Assembly: GCA_016935935.1 (NCBI GenBank) | Contig: JAFGPZ010000237.1 | Span: 1-9,700 of the forward strand | DNA from: Deltaproteobacteria bacterium | GTDB lineage: Bacteria > Desulfobacterota > Syntrophia > Syntrophales > UBA2210 | Length of the DNA: 9,700 nt | Reading direction: 5' to 3' | Part shown: positions 1 through 5,557 of the stretch, piece after piece | Layout of the letters: each line of letters begins with the position of its first letter | How positions within the stretch are numbered: the stretch's first letter is position 1 | Notes under the pieces: model-generated | What the model was told of the DNA's origin: nothing | Database searches by the model: none | The model's input: the letters and a program-made list of their open reading frames with translations, nothing else | Made by a program: the position numbers and the translations under genes

Positions 1-113
1 AAAATACCATGTTGAAGGCAAAAAAGATCTCTGAAAGCGATCTCGATTTGATACAGGTCATCGATGACCCCGTTCAGGTGGTAAAGCACATCGAGAGATA
101 TGTTATTATTTGA
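1..113 (+). CDS. C-terminal end of a LOG-family (TIGR00730-type) Rossmann-fold protein, 5' truncated by the window
   Basis: An open frame enters from the left edge, with its first whole codon at base 3, and stops at TGA 111-113. The 36 visible residues include ISESDLDLIQVIDDP followed by VVKHIERY. This resembles the tail of LOG-family proteins, in which a 'serine/acidic, then leucine-rich, then (V/T)DDP' segment precedes a final helix. Family members are nucleotide-binding Rossmann-fold proteins, some being cytokinin riboside 5'-monophosphate phosphoribohydrolases. The catalytic motifs lie outside the window, so the call rests on tail similarity alone. The gene runs in the same direction as holA, 89 bp upstream of it. 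Confidence 0.6.
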   Translation, partial: NTMLKAKKISESDLDLIQVIDDPVQVVKHIERYVII

Positions 114-119
114 GTAATC

Positions 120-148
120 TTGACATATTTATTCTTCCCGTCAATACA
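120..148 (+). promoter_or_regulatory. Possible sigma70-like promoter upstream of holA
   Basis: A perfect TTGACA -35 lies at 120-125, just after the stop codon of the upstream gene. At the usual 17-base distance the -10 is only AATACA (143-148), a poor match. The position between the two genes makes a holA promoter plausible, but read-through from upstream is equally possible. Confidence 0.35.
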
Positions 149-202
149 GGGCAGGGACGCGCATACAAGTGCCCATAGATTTTTTAAGAGAAACCTCCGG
201 CG

Positions 203-1561
203 ATGCAAATAACGCTCAAACAGGCTGTTAATGAAATAAAGAGCGGCAAAGTTTCACCCTGCTATCTTATCTATGGAGAGGAAGAATTCCTGATAAATGA
301 TGCCCTCGATCAGATAGTTGATAACCTTCTTCCCAAGAATGACAGGGACTTCAATCTCTTTGTGATGGATGGAGAGAATGAAGACATATATGCCATATGT
401 GAGTCCATCATGACTCCTCCTCTCCTTGCAGGCAACAAGGTCGTTGCCGTAAAGAGCACGCGTATTTTTCACTCAAAGAAGTCAGCAGCTTCGCTGATAA
501 AAGATATTACCGAGAACATTGGAAAGGATGACAGAAAGGCAGTAAATGCCTTTATGGCGTTTCTGGATGTTGCTGGATGGTCACTCTATGATCTTGCGGA
601 AGGTGGCTGGAAAAAGATCTCAGACAGAGACTGGCAATCATTGGAGAAGGGGGGCACTGCTAAAGTACGGGAAGACTGGCTGCCCGAAATCATCTCTATC
701 TGTTTAAAACTCGATGTGAAGCAAAAATTCAGCGGGAATGATACCGATCGGCTGGAGGAGATTTTTGCAGGCGCAATTCCATCCGGAAACACCCTTGTTC
801 TTACCGCAGGCAACGTCGACAAGCAGAAAAAAATCTTCAAGGTAATCTCAAAAAATGGAGCGGTAATTACCTTTCCCGTAGTAAAACCAAAAAGCGGCGC
901 TCAGAGGGATATACTCATGGAAGAGATAGGAAAAGCGCTGGCAAAAAGCGGGAAAAGATTCTCATCGGAGGCCTTGCAGGCACTGGGAAGCAGGACAGGC
1001 TTCAACCTTAGAATGTCACAAAAAGAGGTGGAAAAACTAATCACCTATGCGGGCGATAGAAATACAATAGACAAGAGAGACATTGACGCAGTCATCGGAA
1101 AATCGGCCGAAGATTCCATCTTCGATCTCACAGCCGCAATTGTAGAAAAGGACATAGAGAAGGCGCTTGTGACACTCAACGATCTGCTCAATCAGGGAGT
1201 TCACCACATGGTCATACTGTCCATGATTATCAGAGAGGTAAGGTTTCTCCTTCAGGGAAAGATTATTTTGAAAGAGGAGCCGATAACCTCCTTCCGATCC
1301 AACATGCGTTACAGTGATTTTCAGAACATGATTTATCCGGGAGTGAAGGAACTGGCCAAAAAGATGGGCAAAAAGAGTGATCTTCTTGCGGGACAACACC
1401 CCTATGTCGTCTATAATAATCTTAAAAACAGTATGCGTTATTCCTGTGATGGGCTTTTGGGGTATATGGAAAGACTGTTAGACTGTGACCTGGAGTTGAA
1501 GACAAAGGGGATAAATCCAAAACTTGTTCTGGAACGTCTCTTGATTTATATGTGCTTATAA
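203..1561 (+). CDS. holA: DNA polymerase III subunit delta (HolA), extra-long form
   Basis: The product is the delta subunit of the clamp loader. It opens the beta sliding clamp during loading at replication forks in the cytoplasm. The N-terminus has the family pattern of a short amphipathic helix, then PCYLIYGEEEFLINDA (residues 19-34), and then PPLLAGNKVVAVKS (72-85). The middle shows NTLVLTAGNVDKQKKIFK (196-213) and a DLRR-like region (NLRMSQKEVEKLITYAGD, 268-285). The segment SIFDLTAAIVEKDIEKAL (305-322) and the C-terminal collar-type helices (GQHPYVVYNNLK, then DLELKTKGINP) complete the family. At 452 residues it is about 100 longer than the usual 330-350. The excess is mainly an insertion around residues 98-180, with a smaller one near 356-395. 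The start is chosen because the homology begins immediately after it; the Shine-Dalgarno (AAGAG, 186-190) is weak and distant. The gene overlaps the convergent NYN gene by 6 bp. Confidence 0.9.
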   Translation: MQITLKQAVNEIKSGKVSPCYLIYGEEEFLINDALDQIVDNLLPKNDRDFNLFVMDGENEDIYAICESIMTPPLLAGNKVVAVKSTRIFHSKKSAASLIKDITENIGKDDRKAVNAFMAFLDVAGWSLYDLAEGGWKKISDRDWQSLEKGGTAKVREDWLPEIISICLKLDVKQKFSGNDTDRLEEIFAGAIPSGNTLVLTAGNVDKQKKIFKVISKNGAVITFPVVKPKSGAQRDILMEEIGKALAKSGKRFSSEALQALGSRTGFNLRMSQKEVEKLITYAGDRNTIDKRDIDAVIGKSAEDSIFDLTAAIVEKDIEKALVTLNDLLNQGVHHMVILSMIIREVRFLLQGKIILKEEPITSFRSNMRYSDFQNMIYPGVKELAKKMGKKSDLLAGQHPYVVYNNLKNSMRYSCDGLLGYMERLLDCDLELKTKGINPKLVLERLLIYMCL

Positions 1562-2086
1562 TTTTTTGAATCTCTTCTGCCTGAGCCTCTCTCTTTTTGA
1601 TATTCTTCGAGAGGGTCCCTTCTTCCTGGTGCCGGGCAGGGAATCATTCTCGTCTTCCTCTGTAAGCATTCCTTTTTCCAAGAGAAGGACTTCCTCTTCT
1701 TCCATCCGTACCTTATCTTCGAATTCTGGGGAGGAAATCGTTACCCCTGATGTTCGGGAAATGGCTGAGACAACTCCACCATCGGAGGTAACTACCACTA
1801 CTTCTTCACCTTCCTTTTTCCGGACGAGCCTTTTTATTACTTCATCTGCCTTCTCGCCCTGCCTGGAGTACATGACAGTGATGCCGCCCTCTCTCGTACG
1901 CTCCTCATTGGGAGAACCGCCTATCCATCCGTCAAAGACGATGGTAATCTTGTGCCCTTTCAAACGTTTATAACTCACCATCCTCCGTATCAGCTCATTG
2001 CGCCCTTCTTCAAGACTGAGCTTCTCAAAGCGCTTCAGTGAATCTGACTGTCTGATAAGATTGTATCCGTCGATGATTATATGCAT
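1556..2086 (-). CDS. YacP-like NYN (PIN-like) domain ribonuclease
   Basis: From the ATG at 2086 the product has 176 residues and opens with MHIIIDGYNLIRQ, the diagnostic start of NYN/YacP proteins. The fold is PIN-like, with a metal site made of acidic residues. Visible candidates are D6 and N9, D52 in IVFDGW, D81 in EKADEVIKRL and D102 in VVTSDGG. The B. subtilis relative Rae1 (YacP) is a ribosome-associated mRNA endonuclease, so a role in RNA cleavage is inferred. The C-terminus (roughly 126-176) is charged and ends in a strongly basic tail (SRRISKRERLRQKRFKKL), which would suit RNA or ribosome binding. The frame stays open to an ATG at 2137, but those 17 extra residues are not family-like, and GGTGGGA sits just before 2086. 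The gene is divergent from the YihY gene and convergent with holA. Confidence 0.85.
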   Translation of the reverse strand: MHIIIDGYNLIRQSDSLKRFEKLSLEEGRNELIRRMVSYKRLKGHKITIVFDGWIGGSPNEERTREGGITVMYSRQGEKADEVIKRLVRKKEGEEVVVVTSDGGVVSAISRTSGVTISSPEFEDKVRMEEEEVLLLEKGMLTEEDENDSLPGTRKKGPSRRISKRERLRQKRFKKL

Positions 2087-2163
2087 TCGTCCCACCGGCT
2101 CTACCCGGGCCGCTCCTCCTGTTGGTTCTATCCCCATTTTTATTCTCGATCTGAGGTGAAAAG

Positions 2164-2183
2164 CAAGGAAAATAAATTCCTTG
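2164..2183. promoter_or_regulatory. Palindrome overlapping the -35 of the YihY-family promoter; candidate operator
   Basis: A perfect 7-bp inverted repeat, CAAGGAA and TTCCTTG, is separated by the 6-base AATAAA. Its right arm contains the first three bases of the TTGACA -35. The 20-bp size and placement suit a dimeric regulator that blocks polymerase, and it could also act on the divergent NYN gene. No regulator is identified. Confidence 0.45.
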
Positions 2184-2208
2184 ACAAAAAATTCTGGGAG
2201 TATATTAT
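2181..2208 (+). promoter_or_regulatory. Strong sigma70-like promoter for the YihY-family gene
   Basis: Perfect -35 TTGACA (2181-2186), a 16-base spacer, and -10 TATTAT (2203-2208; five of six consensus bases). Transcription would start near 2215, giving a leader of about 85 bases before the ATG at 2302. Confidence 0.7.
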
Positions 2209-2301
2209 CCCTTTAATTCGGGTGGATTCACTGAACAAGGCTCAAACAGTAACAGACACAAGAGACTTCTCTGCTGGACTCTTTTTTGAAAGGAAGAATC
2301 G

Positions 2302-3639
2302 ATGCAGAATATCCGGGGTGCCCTATCACGTTTCATCGATTTCCTGAGGGGTGATGTCTGGAGGGTCCGTCTGAAGGACCTGCCGCGAAAGCAATCCTTC
2401 TTAATCAAACAATTAAGAATTTTTCTTCTTTCTGTACGAGGGTTCGGTGAGGATAAATGCCAGCTTCGGGCGTCGGCCCTGACCTTCTATTCACTGATAT
2501 CCATTGTTCCTGTGGCAGCAATGGCATTTGGCATCGCAAAGGGGTTCGGTTTCGAAAGGCTCCTCGAGCAGCAACTGCTGGAACAGTTTCAGGGGCAGGA
2601 AGAGGTAATCACGCGTGTCATTACCTTTGCCCATTCACTGCTCGCAAACACTAAGGGAGGTCTCATAGCCGGTATCGGCGTTGCCGTTCTCTTCTGGGCG
2701 GTCATCAAGGTTCTCGGGAACATCGAAACCTCCTTCAATGATATCTGGGGGATCAGGGAATCGAGAAGCCTGGGAAGAAAATTCAGCGATTATATTTCCG
2801 TGATGCTCCTCGGCCCTATTCTCATGATTCTTTCGAGCAGCGTAACGGTCTTCATCAAAACCCAGGTAAGGCTGATTATGGAGAAGATTGCCCTTCTGGG
2901 GATATTCAGTCCCTTGATTTCCTTCGTGCTAAAGGCGCTACCCTACGGCATTATCTGGGTCCTGTTCACATTTCTGTATATCTTCATGCCCAATACAAAA
3001 GTGAACTTTAAGTCAGGTATCATCGCCGGGATCATTGCCGGGACCATCTACCAGATCGTCCAGTTCGGTTACATCACCTTCCAGGTAGGGGCCGCGAAAT
3101 ACAATGCCATCTATGGAAGTTTTGCGGCATTGCCACTCTTCCTGATCTGGCTGCAGTTGAGCTGGCTGATTGTTCTCTTTGGGGCGGAATTTTCCTTCGC
3201 TCACCAGAATGTCGACACCTATGAATTTGAGCCGGATTCCCTCAAAATCAGCAATTCTTTCAAGCGTCTCCTCTCACTTCAGATTGCACACCTGCTGGTG
3301 TCGAACTTTGCAGAGGGGGGAAAGCCGCTTACGGCCACACAGATATCCCACAGACTTGAGATTCCAATCCGTCTGGTGCACCAGATACTCTATGAGCTGA
3401 CCGCATGCGGGATCGTCTCCGACACGCAGACCGGGGAGTATAAGGAACCGGGCTATCAACCCGCCCGCGACATCGGCACCCTGACCGTAAGGTTCGTTAT
3501 TGATTCTCTCGAAGACAGTGGAACGGACGAGATCCCGGCGGCCCGAACCGATGAGTCGAAGGCCCTCTCCGAGATACTGCATGCCTTCAGGGATGAATTG
3601 GCAAAATCCCCGTCAAACCGTCTGTTTAAGGACATTTAG
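2302..3639 (+). CDS. YihY/BrkB-family (UPF0761) inner-membrane protein with C-terminal winged-helix-like domain
   Basis: The family shows in KCQLRASALTFYSLISIVPVAAM (residues 52-74), LFWAVIKVLGNIETSFNDIWGI (130-151) and LYIFMPNTKV (225-234). It also shows in AAKYNAIYGSFAALPLFLIWLQLSWLIVLFGAEFSFA (264-300). About six membrane segments are visible: roughly 58-80, 119-140, 163-186, 210-230, 236-258 and 272-298. YihY/BrkB proteins (once called ribonuclease BN by mistake) are envelope proteins of uncertain function. After the last membrane helix, residues 315-385 look like a winged helix (LTATQISHRLEIPIRLVHQILYELTACGIV), followed by a polar tail, giving 445 residues against about 290 for E. coli YihY. 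The start is supported by GAAAGGAAG about 6 bases upstream. The gene has its own promoter and overlaps the convergent EFR1 gene by 14 bp. Confidence 0.88.
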   Translation: MQNIRGALSRFIDFLRGDVWRVRLKDLPRKQSFLIKQLRIFLLSVRGFGEDKCQLRASALTFYSLISIVPVAAMAFGIAKGFGFERLLEQQLLEQFQGQEEVITRVITFAHSLLANTKGGLIAGIGVAVLFWAVIKVLGNIETSFNDIWGIRESRSLGRKFSDYISVMLLGPILMILSSSVTVFIKTQVRLIMEKIALLGIFSPLISFVLKALPYGIIWVLFTFLYIFMPNTKVNFKSGIIAGIIAGTIYQIVQFGYITFQVGAAKYNAIYGSFAALPLFLIWLQLSWLIVLFGAEFSFAHQNVDTYEFEPDSLKISNSFKRLLSLQIAHLLVSNFAEGGKPLTATQISHRLEIPIRLVHQILYELTACGIVSDTQTGEYKEPGYQPARDIGTLTVRFVIDSLEDSGTDEIPAARTDESKALSEILHAFRDELAKSPSNRLFKDI

Positions 3640-4444
3640 AAGAGATTATTTTCTTATGTAGCCTTGCCACGTCCATCATATCCTGCAGTTTCACTTCCGG
3701 GTGGTGGTATCGTTCGTAACGGGCAGTCTTCTTGCCAAACTGGATTGCCTCCTGCGGGCACCATTGAATGCAGGCAAGGCATTGTTCACAGTGGTGCAAC
3801 CACAGGGGCTTGGCATCTTTGAGTTCTATGTTGTCGCAAGGGCATATTGTTTTGCAGATTCCACAGGAATTACATTTTTCATCGGTCCAGAAACTCCTGT
3901 CCATAGAATGCACATATCGAAAGGAAAGCTTATAAAACAAGGAAAACAAAATATTTTGCCATAAAGGCCCTTTTTCAACTGGTCTTTTCTCGCCTTTTGC
4001 AATAACCGGCGAGATATTTTTTATCTTTTTCCTGGCATCGTTTATTTTCCGCATGCGTTTTTCTTCCGGGCCAGGCCCACCCCATGGGATATAATTGGAG
4101 GGCATTACTATTTCAAATCCTGATGAAAGAGATAATCCTCTGGAGGACATCAGTTTTTTTAATTGTAAGAGGGTAGCGGCAACCTGCCCGGCATTGACGG
4201 CAATGGCGAAATAGTACTTGGGCGTGTCTTTGGCCAGCGTATCGACAAAGTCAATCACCCGATGGGGAAGTCCCCATATGTGGACAGGGAAGATGATGCC
4301 CAGCGCCTCCGAAGGGATCACAATTGATTCTCTGTGATTACAGGACATGGGGATTACATCGGAATTACCAAGTTCTTCTGCGAGGGTACGAGCAATCCAT
4401 AGAGAATTGCCAGTACCGGTATAGACATAGAGTTGGTTTGGCAT
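3626..4444 (-). CDS. EFR1-family protein: flavodoxin-like domain fused to a 2x[4Fe-4S] ferredoxin
   Basis: From the ATG at 4444 the product has 272 residues. The N-terminal half is flavodoxin-like: MPNQLYVYTGTGNSLWIA carries the FMN phosphate loop (TGTGNS, 9-14), followed by FPVHIWGLPHRV (52-63) and NAGQVAATL (84-92). The C-terminal half has two Cx2Cx2Cx3CP clusters, cysteines 191/194/197/201 and 219/222/225/229, each expected to hold a [4Fe-4S] centre. This architecture matches EFR1-type ferredoxins of anaerobes, which are thought to move electrons in the cytoplasm; the partner is not identifiable here. The frame extends to a GTG at 4489, but the added 15 residues lack a ribosome site and homology starts at the ATG, so I prefer the ATG. 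It lies downstream of the tRNA-Ala on the same strand and overlaps the YihY gene tail to tail. Confidence 0.88.
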   Translation of the reverse strand: MPNQLYVYTGTGNSLWIARTLAEELGNSDVIPMSCNHRESIVIPSEALGIIFPVHIWGLPHRVIDFVDTLAKDTPKYYFAIAVNAGQVAATLLQLKKLMSSRGLSLSSGFEIVMPSNYIPWGGPGPEEKRMRKINDARKKIKNISPVIAKGEKRPVEKGPLWQNILFSLFYKLSFRYVHSMDRSFWTDEKCNSCGICKTICPCDNIELKDAKPLWLHHCEQCLACIQWCPQEAIQFGKKTARYERYHHPEVKLQDMMDVARLHKKIISSKCP

Positions 4445-4543
4445 TTTATTCTTTTTCCCGGGATCTGGAATATTCAGTGTGGTGTCCACTATCGAAATCA
4501 GGGGTTACTTAATGAGGGGATTGATCTCCAGCAGACTAATTTA

Positions 4544-4553
4544 CCAATCTAAT

Positions 4554-4556
<3 letters not shown>
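4544..4556 (-). other. Small dyad at the tRNA-Ala 3' end
   Basis: On the minus strand CCAAT-TAG-ATTGG forms a 5-bp inverted repeat whose first three bases are the encoded CCA of the tRNA. No T-run follows, so it is not a typical intrinsic terminator. It may only be a 3' trailer structure. Confidence 0.3.
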
Positions 4557-4629
<73 letters not shown>

Positions 4630-4654
4630 GTAGAATCAAAAATCGAGAGTCGTA

Positions 4655-4682
4655 ACTATCACAGGGATTTGGAGATTGTCAA
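4655..4682 (-). promoter_or_regulatory. Sigma70-like promoter for tRNA-Ala
   Basis: On the minus strand: perfect -35 TTGACA (4682-4677), a 16-base spacer, and -10 GATAGT (4660-4655; four of six consensus bases). It lies about 25 bases upstream of the mature tRNA 5' end at 4629, a normal distance for a short 5' leader removed by RNase P. Confidence 0.6.
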
Positions 4683-4699
4683 TATTTTTTTCAGGCGAT

Positions 4700-4742
4700 A
4701 AGTCAAACGACTTGACAAAATGTATCAACTATGGTCAATTAT
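4700..4742 (+). promoter_or_regulatory. Candidate promoter region of the rpmH operon, with a dyad at the -35
   Basis: A perfect TTGACA -35 lies at 4712-4717, but the -10 is poor: TCAATT at 17 bases, or AATTAT at 19. An inverted repeat AAGTC-AAAC-GACTT (4700-4713) abuts and overlaps the -35, and an AT-rich tract (4681-4692) lies upstream like an UP element. The promoter would serve rpmH and the genes behind it, divergently from tRNA-Ala. Confidence 0.5.
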
Positions 4743-4776
4743 CCCACTTATAGATTTCAAGTGGGGTTCGAGACTA

Positions 4777-4914
4777 ATGAAGAAAAATTTGACTAAGTTA
4801 AGTAATACCAAAAGGCAGCGGAAACACGGTTTCCGAACCAGAATGGCGACACGGTGGGGCAGACAGGTCCTGAACAGAAGAAGAGCAAAGGGCAGAAGAA
4901 GGCTTACCGTATAA
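4777..4914 (+). CDS. rpmH: 50S ribosomal protein L34
   Basis: The product is a 45-residue, very basic large-subunit protein. The family core is clear: [33 protein letters not shown], matching the usual HGFRxRMxTxxGRxVLxxRRxKGRxxL pattern. The N-terminus ([10 protein letters not shown]) differs from the common MKRTxQPSN form and is one residue longer. The frame is open upstream to an ATG at 4720, but those residues are not family-like and overlap the promoter, so the ATG at 4777 is chosen; GGGG lies about 10 bases before it. It is the first gene of the rpmH-rnpA-yidD-yidC-jag cluster, with rnpA beginning 6 bp after its stop. Confidence 0.95.
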   Translation: MKKNLTKLSNTKRQRKHGFRTRMATRWGRQVLNRRRAKGRRRLTV

Positions 4915-4920
4915 TATTCA

Positions 4921-5316
4921 ATGGACAGAGCAGGGGGGAGCACATACGTAAATCTGCCTGCATGTGAAATGGGAAAGCAATCCTTTGGTAAAGATGAAAG
5001 GATAACAAAGAGACGGGACTACCTGAGGATATATAAGGAAGGTGGTCGTATCGGCTCCGGTAATTTCGTTGTCATACTGGGGAATAATCAATCGGGTAAG
5101 ACGAGGCTGGGAGTAGCGGTCAGCAAAAGGGTAGGGAATTCAGTTACGAGAAACAGGATCAAACGTCTCATAAGAGAATTTTTCAGGCTAAGAAAAGACA
5201 GCCTGCCTGGTTCGAAAGACATAGTGATCGTGGCAAAAAAAGATATATCTTCCATGAAATGTGAGGATGTATGCAAAGAGTTGGAAAGACTCTTTGTGAG
5301 GGGTCAGGGTATATGA
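4921..5316 (+). CDS. rnpA: Ribonuclease P protein component
   Basis: This is the protein cofactor of RNase P, which helps the catalytic RNA remove tRNA 5' leaders. Family marks are [22 protein letters not shown] near the N-terminus, the hydrophobic strand [36 protein letters not shown] with the signature RNR motif, and DIVIVAKKD. From 4921 it has 131 residues; from the in-frame ATG at 4969 it has 115, the more usual length, and homology begins near there. Neither ATG has a good ribosome site. The first is kept because it starts 6 bp after the rpmH stop, which would allow translational coupling; the second remains a serious alternative. The 3' end overlaps yidD by an ATGA. Confidence 0.93.
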   Translation: MDRAGGSTYVNLPACEMGKQSFGKDERITKRRDYLRIYKEGGRIGSGNFVVILGNNQSGKTRLGVAVSKRVGNSVTRNRIKRLIREFFRLRKDSLPGSKDIVIVAKKDISSMKCEDVCKELERLFVRGQGI

Positions 5317-5531
5317 AAATTTTGGGGAAGATATTTATTCTCTTCATAAGGCTTTATCAATTTTTCATATCCCCTCTTTTCCCACAGAGTTGCCGTTTTT
5401 TACCTTCTTGCTCCGAATACTCCGCTACGGCCATTACGCTCTATGGCCCACTCAAGGGAGGCATTATGAGTTTGAAACGTATTATTCGCTGCCATCCCTT
5501 TAATCCCGGCGGATACGATCCCGTAAAATAG
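5313..5531 (+). CDS. yidD: Membrane protein insertion efficiency factor YidD
   Basis: The product has 72 residues. It shows the YidD signature [28 protein letters not shown] followed by [22 protein letters not shown], with the conserved cysteines in [11 protein letters not shown] and RCHP. YidD is a small membrane-associated protein that assists YidC-dependent insertion. The N-terminal stretch ([17 protein letters not shown]) is an amphipathic or membrane-attached helix. The start is fixed by the ATGA overlap with the rnpA stop and by family length; an upstream in-frame ATG at 5271 lies inside rnpA and is rejected. yidC follows 26 bp later. Confidence 0.95.
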   Translation: MKILGKIFILFIRLYQFFISPLFPQSCRFLPSCSEYSATAITLYGPLKGGIMSLKRIIRCHPFNPGGYDPVK

Positions 5532-5557
5532 TTAATGAATTACAAGACGGAGGATAA

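Noticed and set aside
1588..1618. CCTCTC...GAGAGG dyad near the holA 3' end as a terminator
   Set aside because: The loop is long, there is no T-run after it, and it lies inside the NYN coding sequence.
1566..1973. Plus-strand ORF of 135 residues opposite the NYN gene
   Set aside because: Its serine-rich, low-complexity composition is the antisense of an acidic/basic coding region; the minus strand has the family motifs.
2081..2347. Plus-strand ORF of 88 residues across the NYN/YihY divergent region
   Set aside because: It covers the promoter and palindrome, overlaps both real genes, and its protein has no recognisable features.
4739..4747. TTATCCCAC near rpmH as a DnaA box or sign of oriC
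   Set aside because: It does not match TTWTNCACA, there is no cluster of boxes, and dnaA is not present beside rpmH here.
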